64,000 bases of DNA from an uncultured Eubacterium sp. (GTDB lineage Bacteria; Bacillota; Clostridia; Oscillospirales; Acutalibacteraceae): assembly GCA_944380545.1 (NCBI GenBank), contig CALWHV010000017.1:124001-188000 (forward strand), given 5' to 3'. Below are positions 35,442 through 43,480 of this stretch, one piece after another (positions within the stretch are counted from its first letter, which is position 1; every line of letters begins with the position of its first letter). Below the pieces are notes generated by a model. The model was not told the DNA's origin, made no database searches, and was given only the letters and a program-made list of their open reading frames with translations. Made by a program: the position numbers and the translations under genes.

Positions 35442-37295
35442 TCAGTTATCGTCTACCTCTGTGAAATCGGCGTCAGTATAGCCTTCGCCGCCCTGCTGAG
35501 CGCCGCCCTGAGCCTGCTGGCCCGCGCCGCCCTGCTGAGCGCCCTGGGCGCCCTGAGCGGCCTGCGCCGCCTGATAGAGCTTCTGGGAAACCTCGTAGAA
35601 CTTATTCTGAAGATCGTCCTGAGCGGACTTGATGGCGTCAAGATCCTCGCCCTTGAGCGCCTCTCTGAGGGTGGAGCATTTGGTTTCAAGCGCCGTTTTA
35701 TCGTCTGAAGAGAATTTATCGCCGTTTTCGGAGATGAGCTGCTCCGTTTGATAAGCAAGCTGCTCGGCGTTGTTCTTAAGGTCTACCGCCTCGCGCCTCT
35801 TCTTATCCTCCTCGGCGAACTGCTCCGCCTCCTTAACAGCCTTGTCTATATCCTCCTTGCTCATATTGGAGGAAGCGGTGATGCTGATATGCTGCTCCTT
35901 GCCGGTGCCGAGATCCTTTGCGGAAACATGAACGATGCCGTTTGCATCTATATCAAATGTTACCTCGATCTGCGGAACGCCGCGGCGGGCGGGCAAAATG
36001 CCGTCCAGATGGAACATACCGAGCGTTTTGTTATCCTTGGCGAACTGCCTTTCACCCTGAAGAACATGAACCTCAACCGAGGTCTGATTATCCGCCGCGG
36101 TGGAGAATATCTGCGATTTCTTGGTGGGGATGGTGGTGTTTCTTTCAATGATAACGGTGTTTACGCCGCCCATTGTTTCTATGCCGAGCGAAAGCGGGGT
36201 AACATCAAGAAGAAGCAGACCCTTGACATCGCCGCCGAGAACGCCGCCCTGAAGCGCAGCGCCCATTGCAACGCATTCGTCGGGATTGATGCCCTTGAAC
36301 GGCTTTTTGCCGCTGAACTTTTCAATCGCCTCCTGAACGGCGGGGATACGCGTGGAGCCGCCTACGAGCAGCACCTTATCTATCTCGTTCATTGAAAGGC
36401 CGCTGTCCTGCATAGCCTGGCGGACGGGACCCATCGTTTTTTCAACAAGGTCGGCAGTCATCTGGTTGAACTGCGCCCTTGTGAGAGTCATTTCAAGGTG
36501 CTTGGGGCCGGTTGCATCCTGAGTGATGAACGGCAGCGAAATCTGAGCCGTTGTCATTCCGGAGAGGTCTATCTTTGCCTTTTCCGCAGCCTCTTTAACG
36601 CGCTGCATAGCCATTTTATCGTTTGAAAGGTCTATGCCGTTCGTCTTTTTGAACTCGGAAACGATCCAGTCCATAACCTTTTTATCAAAATCATCGCCGC
36701 CGAGGCGGTTGTTGCCCGCCGTTGCAAGAACCTCCTGAACGCCGTCGCCCATCTCGATGATGGAAACATCGAAGGTGCCGCCGCCGAGGTCGTAGACCAT
36801 AACCTTTTGATCCTCTTCCTTATCTATGCCGAAGGCGAGCGCCGCCGCGGTGGGCTCGTTTATGATTCGCTTAACATCAAGGCCGGCGATCTTGCCCGCG
36901 TCCTTGGTTGCCTGGCGCTGTGAATCCGTGAAATAGGCGGGAACGGTGATGACCGCCTCCGTTACCTTTTCGCCGAGATAGCTTTCCGCGTCTGTTTTCA
37001 GCTTTTGAAGGATGATGGCGGAGATCTCCTGCGGAGTGTACGCCTTATCGTCTATATTGACCTTATAGTCAGAGCCCATATGCCTCTTGATGGAGCTGAT
37101 GGTCCTCTCCGGGTTCGTTATCGCCTGGCGCTTTGCAACATTGCCGACCATTCTTTCGCCGTCCTTGCTGAACGCAACTACGGACGGAGTGGTTCTTGCG
37201 CCCTCCGCGTTGGGGATAACTACTGCCTCGCCGCCCTCGATAACGCTGACGCAGCTGTTTGTTGTGCCTAAATCAATACCTATAATCTTTGACAT
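35442..37295 (-). CDS. dnaK: DnaK (Hsp70) chaperone
   Basis: This 617-residue Hsp70 has the N-terminal nucleotide-binding domain ([30 protein letters not shown]), the linker and the substrate-binding domain ([11 protein letters not shown]), with a Gln/Gly/Ala-rich tail ending in acidic residues ([10 protein letters not shown]). It binds exposed hydrophobic peptides in an ATP cycle assisted by GrpE and DnaJ. It follows grpE by 33 bases with a GGAGGAAG site. Confidence 0.99.
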   Translation of the reverse strand: MSKIIGIDLGTTNSCVSVIEGGEAVVIPNAEGARTTPSVVAFSKDGERMVGNVAKRQAITNPERTISSIKRHMGSDYKVNIDDKAYTPQEISAIILQKLKTDAESYLGEKVTEAVITVPAYFTDSQRQATKDAGKIAGLDVKRIINEPTAAALAFGIDKEEDQKVMVYDLGGGTFDVSIIEMGDGVQEVLATAGNNRLGGDDFDKKVMDWIVSEFKKTNGIDLSNDKMAMQRVKEAAEKAKIDLSGMTTAQISLPFITQDATGPKHLEMTLTRAQFNQMTADLVEKTMGPVRQAMQDSGLSMNEIDKVLLVGGSTRIPAVQEAIEKFSGKKPFKGINPDECVAMGAALQGGVLGGDVKGLLLLDVTPLSLGIETMGGVNTVIIERNTTIPTKKSQIFSTAADNQTSVEVHVLQGERQFAKDNKTLGMFHLDGILPARRGVPQIEVTFDIDANGIVHVSAKDLGTGKEQHISITASSNMSKEDIDKAVKEAEQFAEEDKKRREAVDLKNNAEQLAYQTEQLISENGDKFSSDDKTALETKCSTLREALKGEDLDAIKSAQDDLQNKFYEVSQKLYQAAQAAQGAQGAQQGGAGQQAQGGAQQGGEGYTDADFTEVDDN

Positions 37296-37328
37296 AATAT
37301 ATCTTCCTCCCGTAAAATTTTATCAAAT

Positions 37329-37898
37329 TTAATTTGCAGTTCTTACCATTGCGGCTCTGATGATCTTATCGCCGATCTTGTAGCCCTTCTGGTAAACATC
37401 CACGATCTCGCCCGCGGCATATTTATCGTCCTCAATATGCATAACCGCGTTGTGAAGATTGGGGTCGAAAGTTTCGCCCGGCTTGCCGAACACCTCTATG
37501 CCGAGCTTTTCAAGCACGCCGCCGAGCTTGGCGAAGGTCATCTCAACGCCCTTTTTCAGCGCCTCGTAATCCTCCGTTTCGTTGGCGAGCGCCCTTTCAA
37601 GGTCGTCAATGACCGGAAGCAGCTCCTTAACGGTGTCCGCCTTTGCAAAGGAATAAGCGTCCTGCCTTTCCTTTTCGCTGCGGCGCTTGTAATTTGAATA
37701 CTCAGCCGTTACGCGCAAGAGCCGGTCCTTTGCCTCCTCAAGCTCTTTTGCCGCGGCGTCTGCAGTCTCGCTGCCGCCGTCACCGTTATCGGCGGCGTCC
37801 GCTGCGGTATCGGCAGTGTTCGCAGCCTCCTGCGCCTGCTTGCCGTTTTCAATATCCGGCTGAGGCTTTTTTGCGGCGTCCTTTTCCTTTTTACTCAA
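37329..37898 (-). CDS. grpE: GrpE nucleotide-exchange factor
   Basis: This 189-residue protein begins with an acidic, Ala-rich disordered region (1-55), then a long helix and the GrpE core with YxNYKRRxEKE (68-79 region), LPVIDDLERAL and the beta domain ending in IIRAAMVRTAN. It releases ADP from DnaK. The start overlaps the hrcA stop by 8 bases, which implies coupled translation. Confidence 0.98.
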   Translation of the reverse strand: MSKKEKDAAKKPQPDIENGKQAQEAANTADTAADAADNGDGGSETADAAAKELEEAKDRLLRVTAEYSNYKRRSEKERQDAYSFAKADTVKELLPVIDDLERALANETEDYEALKKGVEMTFAKLGGVLEKLGIEVFGKPGETFDPNLHNAVMHIEDDKYAAGEIVDVYQKGYKIGDKIIRAAMVRTAN

Positions 37899-38928
37899 AC
37901 GACGCGCCTCCCTCTTTTAAATATTTTTTAACTGTGTTGATTATATATTCAGCCCGCACAAGCACGGACGAATAATCGATTCTGGTTGAGCCGGTCAAGC
38001 CCAGCACGGCAGTTTGAGCGTTGTTGTAGCTGAATCTGCCGAGCAGAGTTACCGTATCCTTCATAATCGGGTGGGGATTTTCGTTTCCGATGAAAAGCTG
38101 AAGCTCGCGCCCCGTTTCACAGAACCTGCGAAGCGCCTGAACCACCTGAGATTTTGATGCGAACAGCGAAAGGATCTTATACACCCGATCGCCGAGCTCG
38201 GTGTGGGAAAGCAGATTTGTTTCGCCCTCAAACTCCACGGTCTCCTCCGACGCCTCGGCGCACAGCGAGCAGAGGCTTGTGAGCGCCGGCAGCATATCGA
38301 ACACCCTTGCGCCGAGCGCCGGCGCGGTATTTTGCAGCAGCGCGGGCGTTACATCGCGCAGCGGCGTGCCGATAAAGAACCTGCCCACAACGGAATAAAA
38401 GAGCCTTCTGAACTCCTCGTCCGCCGGGCACGAGAGCCTGCAGACCGAGGATTTTATCCTGCCTCCCACGGAGAGCATAACTATCATTGCCTTATCGTTT
38501 CCGGCGGGGATCAGCTCCGCGCCCTGCACGCAGTCATAATCATCGCGCATAAGGCTGTAAAACGCGGCGCAGCCCGTTTCCTTTTGCAGCAGGTAAGCAC
38601 CGTCGTGCAAAAGCCTTTCGGGGTCGCCCGCATTGACGGATAGCGCCTGAGCAATCTGCTCCTTTTCCGCCGGCGAAAGCTCGCTGGGTATCATCAGATT
38701 ATCAACATAATAGCGAAAAGAGGATTTGCTGGGAAGCCTGCCGCCGCTGGTGTGCATCTGCTGGAGCATACCGAGCTGTGTGAGGTATGCCATCTCGTTT
38801 CTTATTGTGGCGCTTGAGACCTTGTAAGGAAGCAGCCCGGCAAGCGTTTTTGAGCCTATCGGCTCGCCCGTTTTGATATAGCAGTCTATTATGAGCTGAA
38901 GTATTGCCGCCTGCCTTTGACCCAACAT
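37891..38928 (-). CDS. hrcA: HrcA heat-shock repressor
   Basis: The ATG at 38928 (345 residues) is preferred over a GTG three codons earlier because AGGCGGTG is then at correct spacing. An N-terminal winged helix (QRQAAILQLIIDCYIKTGEP, SSATIRNEMAYL) and a C-terminal dimer/GroEL-sensing domain are visible. HrcA binds CIRCE and represses the operon until chaperones are titrated by unfolded proteins. It is the first gene of the operon, right below a CIRCE site. Confidence 0.98.
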   Translation of the reverse strand: MLGQRQAAILQLIIDCYIKTGEPIGSKTLAGLLPYKVSSATIRNEMAYLTQLGMLQQMHTSGGRLPSKSSFRYYVDNLMIPSELSPAEKEQIAQALSVNAGDPERLLHDGAYLLQKETGCAAFYSLMRDDYDCVQGAELIPAGNDKAMIVMLSVGGRIKSSVCRLSCPADEEFRRLFYSVVGRFFIGTPLRDVTPALLQNTAPALGARVFDMLPALTSLCSLCAEASEETVEFEGETNLLSHTELGDRVYKILSLFASKSQVVQALRRFCETGRELQLFIGNENPHPIMKDTVTLLGRFSYNNAQTAVLGLTGSTRIDYSSVLVRAEYIINTVKKYLKEGGASFE

Positions 38929-38949
38929 TCTTTTCACCGCCTTTTTGAA

Positions 38950-38976
38950 TTAGCACTCTAACACCTTGAGTGCTAA
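38950..38976 (-). promoter_or_regulatory. CIRCE operator (HrcA binding site)
   Basis: A perfect inverted repeat TTAGCACTC-N9-GAGTGCTAA, just downstream of the -10 of the hrcA promoter, so HrcA binding blocks transcription. Confidence 0.98.
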
Positions 38977-38987
38977 CTTCATTTCCT

Positions 38988-39016
38988 ATATTATATCCAA
39001 TCTTTGATTTTGTCAA
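38988..39016 (-). promoter_or_regulatory. Sigma-A promoter of the hrcA operon
   Basis: On the minus strand: TTGACA (39011-39016), 17-base spacer, TAATAT (38988-38993). A TATAAT overlapping it gives 15 bases. It lies directly upstream of CIRCE. Confidence 0.85.
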
Positions 39017-39050
39017 CACTTTTTTTGAAAATAAATCGTGAACAATAACA

Positions 39051-39085
39051 AAAGCGGGCTGCCGTTTTGCCGGCGCACCCGCTTT
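39051..39085 (-). terminator. Terminator of the CHAP gene
   Basis: An imperfect stem (AAAGCGGG 39051-39058 with CCCGCTTT 39078-39085, plus inner GC pairs) followed on the minus strand by TTTTGTTATTGTT. Confidence 0.75.
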
Positions 39086-39091
39086 AAACGA

Positions 39092-39799
39092 TTATTTGAT
39101 TATATCCGAGCTTGCGGCGGCGTTTTTGAGCATTGCGCTGTTGATAAGTATCTGCTGCGGCTGCTCAAAAAGCTGCGCGGGCTGCGGCTGCGCCTTATCC
39201 GTTTGCGGCGGAGCCGTTTCCATATCCTTTACCATCTGCGCAAGCTCGTCTGCCGCGCGGCGGATCTCCTCTTCTTTTTCGCGCTCTATTTCCTCAAAAT
39301 AGCCGCGGCTCATATAGATATAGCCGTAAAATTTCTGGCCGAATCTGTTTGTGCCGCTTTCAAACACCGTGGTGTCAAAATACCTGCCGCCCCAGTGCGA
39401 CTGCGAGGCTGTGACGGTGCTGCCCTCTATCTTTTCAACAACGGCAACATGGTTGCTCCAGCACGCGACCGCGCCGAGCTCAGGCTCGCTGCCGTATTCA
39501 TAGTAGCCGTTATTCTTGTTGATGAACCACCAGTCACCCGCGCTGCCGTGAGTTATCTTCGGCTTTTTGCCGGTTATCTCGTAAATCCTGCCGTAGGCGT
39601 ACGCCACGCAGTTCGGCATGCCGTAGCCCGTTTGGGAATAGGCGTTAAGCTCTCTGTTATAATAAGCGTTTGAGCGCGAGGGCGAGCTGAGCCTCGGCTC
39701 GAATCCGGCTTCCTCTGCCGAAGCGGTGACGGGAAACGCCGTTACCAGCATAAAAAAGGCAAGCAGAGTTACTGCCAGCGATCGTATTATGGTTTTCAT
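39092..39799 (-). CDS. Secreted CHAP-domain peptidoglycan hydrolase
   Basis: The start is set at MKTII (39799, 235 residues), with GGAGG 6 bases upstream. A signal peptide (basic start, hydrophobic core, cleavage near ASA-EE after residue 28) leads into a CHAP domain of the NlpC/P60 clan with C64 (GMPNC) and H117 (WSNHVAVVE). The last 65 residues are a Glu/Arg helix and a Gln/Pro-rich tail without a known wall-binding domain. CHAP enzymes cut peptidoglycan amide bonds during growth or division. Two WalR-like boxes lie upstream, which fits control by a WalRK system. Confidence 0.88.
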   Translation of the reverse strand: MKTIIRSLAVTLLAFFMLVTAFPVTASAEEAGFEPRLSSPSRSNAYYNRELNAYSQTGYGMPNCVAYAYGRIYEITGKKPKITHGSAGDWWFINKNNGYYEYGSEPELGAVACWSNHVAVVEKIEGSTVTASQSHWGGRYFDTTVFESGTNRFGQKFYGYIYMSRGYFEEIEREKEEEIRRAADELAQMVKDMETAPPQTDKAQPQPAQLFEQPQQILINSAMLKNAAASSDIIK

Positions 39800-39886
39800 T
39801 CTTACCTCCGATACTTCCGGGCAAGCCCGGTTCGGCGCGCTGATTTTTAACATAACCGCGCCGTTTTTCGACCTAACGGTAAAAAT

Positions 39887-39903
39887 TGTAACACATTTGT
39901 AAC
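39887..39903 (+). promoter_or_regulatory. WalR-like box 1
   Basis: TGTAAC-N5-TGTAAC exactly fits the WalR (YycF) consensus TGTWAH-N5-TGTWAH. It lies 88 bases upstream of the CHAP start codon, on the strand opposite to the gene. Confidence 0.65.
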
Positions 39904-39936
39904 TTTTTAATCTATATGAAATTTCACCAAGCGTTT

Positions 39937-39953
39937 TGTAACCATTTTGTAAT
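39937..39953 (+). promoter_or_regulatory. WalR-like box 2
   Basis: TGTAAC-N5-TGTAAT, a second match to the WalR consensus, 50 bases from box 1 in the same orientation. Together they suggest cooperative binding upstream of the CHAP gene. Confidence 0.6.
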
Positions 39954-40155
39954 AACTATACATCTTCCACAAAATTTTGCCGAAAGGGTTGACATCTTTT
40001 CTGACAGATTTTGGGTTGTGTAAAAAGCAAATGCTGCAAATCAAAGGCTTTTTTTGCAAAAACGAATAAATTACCTGTTATAGCGCGGGCGGCGGCGCGG
40101 ATAATACTAATACATATTATATAAACATTATATAAAGGAACCAAGGAGGACGAAT
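39954..40155. other. Rest of the 356-bp intergenic region (39800-40155)
   Basis: After the two boxes, the stretch to the small plus-strand gene is AT-rich with a GC patch near 40085. It contains CATATTA-like and TTATAT-like sequences and a strong AGGAGG before 40156, but no promoter pair with good spacing. No further gene is seen. Confidence 0.5.
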
Positions 40156-40323
40156 ATGCCGGATATATTCAATATGACGAATGAGATGAACGATTATTTC
40201 AAATCGCTGCCGAAAAGCGTTCAAAGCGCGCTTGTGTATTCGGGAGCAAAGGCAAACAGCCTTGCCGATCTTAAGGCGGTTGCGCAGGAGTATCTCGGAA
40301 ATGAAGCAGCCGAAGAGAAATAA
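40156..40323 (+). CDS. Small hypothetical protein (55 aa)
   Basis: This 55-residue frame has an excellent AAGGAGG site 7 bases before its ATG and reads as a compact helical protein (MNDYFKSLPKSVQSALVYSG, then a second helix). A helix ending SLP-x-SVQ is seen in small clostridial proteins of unknown role, as far as I recall. It overlaps the next small gene by 23 bases. Function unknown. Confidence 0.7.
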   Translation: MPDIFNMTNEMNDYFKSLPKSVQSALVYSGAKANSLADLKAVAQEYLGNEAAEEK

Positions 40324-40513
40324 AACAGTAAGCTCACCGCGCGGCTCTTACAGGCGAAAATACAGGCTCGACCCGTCTGTTGCAAACAGATACGGCGCCA
40401 ATGTAAGTAATCCGTGCGTGCAACCTGACGGCAGAACCGAAACGGGAATACCCGTTCCGAGCGAGGAGAATGTTGAATACGCGCGCGAGTACCAGCAGGA
40501 AAACAAGCTGTAA
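40301..40513 (+). CDS. Small basic hypothetical protein (70 aa)
   Basis: It starts at the ATG at 40301, in another frame inside the end of the 55-residue gene, with AGGAG about 10 bases upstream. The N-terminal 25 residues are Lys/Arg/Ser-rich. The C-terminus reads PVPSEENVEYAREYQQ, resembling the end of small clostridial DUF3787-type proteins, which is a weak match. The overlap suggests coupled production with the preceding gene. It ends at a GC-rich hairpin. Function unknown. Confidence 0.6.
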   Translation: MKQPKRNKTVSSPRGSYRRKYRLDPSVANRYGANVSNPCVQPDGRTETGIPVPSEENVEYAREYQQENKL

Positions 40514-40518
40514 AAAAA

Positions 40519-40546
40519 CGGGCCTCTCCGACAAAGGAGAAGCCCG
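40519..40546 (-). terminator. Terminator of the ABC permease gene
   Basis: A stem CGGGC/TCTCC (40519-40529) with GGAGA/GCCCG (40536-40546) and one mismatch. On the minus strand it is followed by a run of seven T, so it mainly ends the permease transcript. It may also stop the small plus-strand genes. Confidence 0.8.
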
Positions 40547-40563
40547 CGGCTTTACTGAGAATA

Positions 40564-41403
40564 TTACAGATGGAAGATAAGATCGTCGCTCTTTTTATTG
40601 AATATGAACACGCCTACGATAAGCGTGCCCACCGCCCACGCAGTGGCGTACGCCAGAAGCTTCCAGCTCATCGGCTGGCAATACAGCACGCACTGCCGGA
40701 AAAGCTCAAGCATTGAATACAGCGGATTCACCTTTATCAGGAAAGAGGTCCAGTCCCCCTTTATCTGCTGAAGCGGATAGATTATGGGGATCATATAAAA
40801 CAGCAGGGTGCAGAAAACATCCCATATATACTCCACATCCCTGAAATACACCTGCAAAACGGATAGTATGAGACCCACGCCGATAACGAACACCAGCAAA
40901 ATTGCCATCGGCACGAAGAACAGCAGCGCATAGCCGTTCATCGTGAGGCCGGAGCCGCCGCTGACGCCCGACACCTTAAAGAATATCCAAACGCAGATAT
41001 AGCACAAAAGCGATATTGCAAAGGTGACGAAATTTGAAAGTATGCCGGAGAGCGGATACATATATTTAGGGACATACACCTTTTTAATGATCGGCGCGTT
41101 GCTTCTGAACGAAGCGAGGGCGCGCTTGCTTGAGGAGGTGAAAAACTCAAACATAAGCCTGCCGGTGAAAAGATAGACCGGATAGCAGACGATATGCTGC
41201 CTGTTTGAGCCGAAAATATTGCCGAACACGACCGAAAGCACGATCATATTGAGAAGCGGCTGAAGAAAGCTCCAAAATATGCCGAGCCACGAATCCCTGT
41301 ACTTGAGCTTGATGTTTTTGCGCGTAAGCTCGCCGAGCAGATTGCGGTATTTTCTGAAGACCTCAAAAAAATGCCGAAGCTCGGGATTTTTTATTTTATC
41401 CAT
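40564..41403 (-). CDS. ABC-2 type polysaccharide/polyol-phosphate export permease
   Basis: This 279-residue permease of the Wzm/TagG family has about six membrane helices and a conserved amphipathic N-terminus (LTRKNIKLKYRDSWLGIFWSF) and the YF(R)DVEYIWD loop near residues 190-200. Such permeases move lipid-linked polysaccharide or teichoic acid across the membrane together with an ATPase (Wzt/TagH). No ATPase gene is beside it here; it is followed and preceded by terminators or other pathways, so its partner must be elsewhere. Confidence 0.88.
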   Translation of the reverse strand: MDKIKNPELRHFFEVFRKYRNLLGELTRKNIKLKYRDSWLGIFWSFLQPLLNMIVLSVVFGNIFGSNRQHIVCYPVYLFTGRLMFEFFTSSSKRALASFRSNAPIIKKVYVPKYMYPLSGILSNFVTFAISLLCYICVWIFFKVSGVSGGSGLTMNGYALLFFVPMAILLVFVIGVGLILSVLQVYFRDVEYIWDVFCTLLFYMIPIIYPLQQIKGDWTSFLIKVNPLYSMLELFRQCVLYCQPMSWKLLAYATAWAVGTLIVGVFIFNKKSDDLIFHL

Positions 41404-41513
41404 TTTTTACGCTCCAATAAAACCGAAAAGCATCGAAACGCCGTTTTGCACCGCGCCGTTAAAAGGCGGGGCGTTTGAGCGTTTCGGGCAAAATAGGCTT
41501 ATAAATCGCAGTC

Positions 41514-41542
41514 ATTATATCACAAGCAACGGCGTTTGTAAA
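41514..41542 (-). promoter_or_regulatory. Extended -10 sigma-A promoter of the ABC permease
   Basis: On the minus strand: TTTACA (41537-41542), 17-base spacer ending TGA, TATAAT (41514-41519). The TG one base before the -10 makes it an extended -10 promoter. It leaves a leader of about 100 bases. Confidence 0.75.
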
Positions 41543-41574
41543 TAATAGTAACAATTATTTAACTTTTACGACTC

Positions 41575-42078
41575 TCACGCTCTTACCTCAAGCGAAAGCT
41601 CCTCGGCTATCGTGCGGGCTATCTTTCTTACGCTTGCGCCGCCGAAAACAACGATGTCCGCCGCGGCGAGATATTTTGAGCGCCGCTCGTTAAAAAGGCG
41701 CAGCGCGCTTTCCCTGTTTTTGAAGAGCGGGCGCGTTTCGGCGCTGCCCACCCTTTTGCATATAATGCTGAAGGGCGTGTCTATAAAAACAATCTTGGCC
41801 CCGCCCTTTAACGCGGCAACATTTCTTTCGTACACCGCCGCGCCGCCTCCCGTGGAGATGACGGTGTTTTTCAGCTTTGCCGCCTCCCTGCACGCCTCGA
41901 ACTCGGCGTCGCGGAAGCGCTGCTCGCCGAGTTCCTCTATTGCTCTGCCGGCAGGCATACCGAGAAGCTGCTCGGCAAGCTCGTCCGTATCAACGAAATC
42001 CATACCGGTTATCTTGGCAAGGTCGCGCCCGACGGAGGTTTTGCCCGCGCCCATAAAGCCGCAAAGCGCAATATTCAT
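41575..42078 (-). CDS. aroK: Shikimate kinase
   Basis: This 167-residue kinase phosphorylates shikimate to shikimate 3-phosphate in the aromatic amino-acid pathway. It has the P-loop GFMGAGKTS (7-15), the D-x-D motif (VDTDE), and the GGGAAVY substrate loop. Its start overlaps the aroE stop by 4 bases (ATGA), so the two enzymes, which act in sequence, are translationally coupled. Confidence 0.96.
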   Translation of the reverse strand: MNIALCGFMGAGKTSVGRDLAKITGMDFVDTDELAEQLLGMPAGRAIEELGEQRFRDAEFEACREAAKLKNTVISTGGGAAVYERNVAALKGGAKIVFIDTPFSIICKRVGSAETRPLFKNRESALRLFNERRSKYLAAADIVVFGGASVRKIARTIAEELSLEVRA

Positions 42079-42902
42079 CTGCCCAGCAACTCCTTTTGCG
42101 TTTCTTTAGTTACGGCGGCTATCTCCGCCGGCTCAAAGCTTTCGCCGAGCCATATCTCCTGAGCCGCAGCCGCCTGCCACACAAGCATTGAAAGCCCGTT
42201 TTCGGCGGGTATCCCCGCCTGCGCCGCTTTTTTTAAGAGCTGCGTTTCGGCGGGATTATAGATAACATCGAACACGGCGGAGGCGCTTTTGATTATATCA
42301 TCCGGCAAAGGGCACGCCTGCGTGTTTGGGAACATTCCGCAGGAGGTGCAGTTGATTATGAGGTCCCACCCCGCGCCGAGCCTTTCATATTCGCAAACGG
42401 CGGCGGATATTGAAAGCTTTTTTGAAATCTCGCCGCAGAGCTTTTCAGCCTCTGAAAGCGACGAGGGGCGGCACGCAACGGTCAAATCGCAGCCGTGAAG
42501 CGCAGCCTCAAACGCAGCCATTCTTGCCGCGCCGCCGTTTCCGCAGACGAGCACGCGCCCCGAAAGGCTCATCCCCGCGCCGGAAAGAGCGCGCAGAAAG
42601 CCTGTGCAGTCGGTATTATGCCCTATCAGCGCACCGTTGGTTGAAACGGTGTTTACCGCGCCGAAGAGCGCAGCCTTTTCATCAAGGGAGTCAAGATATT
42701 TAATTATGCTTACCTTATGCGGGATCGTTACATTAAAGCCGCCGAGCGATGCCAGGCGCCCGATATTTTTTTCGAGCGCGCTTTCCTCAAGCTCAAAAAG
42801 CTTATAGCCAGCCTCCCTGCCCCGCAGAGAAAAAAGACGCGAATGGATGAACGGGGAAAGAGAATGGCCGAGCGGATATCCCGTTAAGCCGAACTGCTGC
42901 AT
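42075..42902 (-). CDS. aroE: Shikimate 5-dehydrogenase
   Basis: The start is set at MQQFG (42902, 275 residues), with AAAGGTGG upstream. The 28 residues before it look non-coding. Visible are the shikimate-binding GHSLSP motif (12-17), FNVTIPHK with the catalytic lysine, and the NADP loop GNGGAARMA. It reduces 3-dehydroshikimate to shikimate with NADPH. It is divergent to acpP and heads the aroE-aroK pair. Confidence 0.95.
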   Translation of the reverse strand: MQQFGLTGYPLGHSLSPFIHSRLFSLRGREAGYKLFELEESALEKNIGRLASLGGFNVTIPHKVSIIKYLDSLDEKAALFGAVNTVSTNGALIGHNTDCTGFLRALSGAGMSLSGRVLVCGNGGAARMAAFEAALHGCDLTVACRPSSLSEAEKLCGEISKKLSISAAVCEYERLGAGWDLIINCTSCGMFPNTQACPLPDDIIKSASAVFDVIYNPAETQLLKKAAQAGIPAENGLSMLVWQAAAAQEIWLGESFEPAEIAAVTKETQKELLGR

Positions 42903-42947
42903 AGCGCCACCTTTTTTATTTTGCGGCAAAATACGCCGCGCAAAGTA

Positions 42948-42976
42948 TTGACAACGAGTGATAAATTTTATAATAT
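42948..42976 (+). promoter_or_regulatory. Sigma-A promoter of acpP
   Basis: TTGACA (42948-42953), 17-base spacer, TAATAT (42971-42976). An overlapping TATAAT gives 15 bases. A small GC hairpin (42923-42939) lies just upstream. Confidence 0.8.
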
Positions 42977-43027
42977 AATAACACAAAGGATAGATTTTAA
43001 CAACTGTATTTTAGGAGTGTTTCGGTT

Positions 43028-43255
43028 ATGATTTTTGAAAAAGTTGTGCGTATCCTTGCAGAGCAGCTGAGCGTGGACGAGGATAAGATCACGATGGCGA
43101 GCCTTTTGGAGGAGGACCTTGACGCCGACAGCCTTGACGCCATAGACATCGTTATGAGCATTGAGGACGAATTCGGCATAGAGGTGCCGGACGAGGCGAT
43201 AGCTCAGATGAAATCCGTTGAGGATATTGTGAATTTCATAGAGAGCAATCAGTGA
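43028..43255 (+). CDS. acpP: Acyl carrier protein
   Basis: This 75-residue acidic four-helix protein has the DSLD motif with S35, where 4'-phosphopantetheine is attached. It carries growing fatty acyl chains. It stands alone rather than in a fab cluster, with its own promoter, and could also serve another pathway. The ATG follows AGGAGTG. Confidence 0.96.
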   Translation: MIFEKVVRILAEQLSVDEDKITMASLLEEDLDADSLDAIDIVMSIEDEFGIEVPDEAIAQMKSVEDIVNFIESNQ

Positions 43256-43388
43256 GCGGCTTTATTTACCCGTTTTAAGCGGGCAGGCTGATTTTTATAT
43301 AAAAGCGACTTTTGCCGCGGGCATTTTTGCACCGGCGCAGCGCAAAATTGTGCAAAGCGCACAAAAAGCGCGGTTTTTAAAGTATAAA

Positions 43389-43442
43389 TTGACATAGGGG
43401 AAAATAAATATTAAAATAAGAGTAAGACCTGTGCTTACTCTT
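43389..43442 (+). promoter_or_regulatory. glpK promoter with palindrome at the start point
   Basis: TTGACA (43389-43394), 17-base spacer, TAAAAT (43412-43417). A 9-bp inverted repeat AAGAGTAAG (43418-43426) / CTTACTCTT (43434-43442) abuts the -10 and covers the expected start site, as an operator would. A T-run follows, so terminator function for upstream RNA is also possible. Confidence 0.65.
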
Positions 43443-43480
43443 TTTTATTTTCCGCAGCGACGGAAGGAAAGGGCGTTATT

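Noticed and set aside
35453..35758. Minus-strand Arg/Ser-rich frame in the 3' part of dnaK
   Set aside because: A shadow of the dnaK tail in another frame.
39988..40017. TTGACA at about 39988 as a promoter for the small gene at 40156
   Set aside because: No -10-like sequence lies at an acceptable distance downstream.
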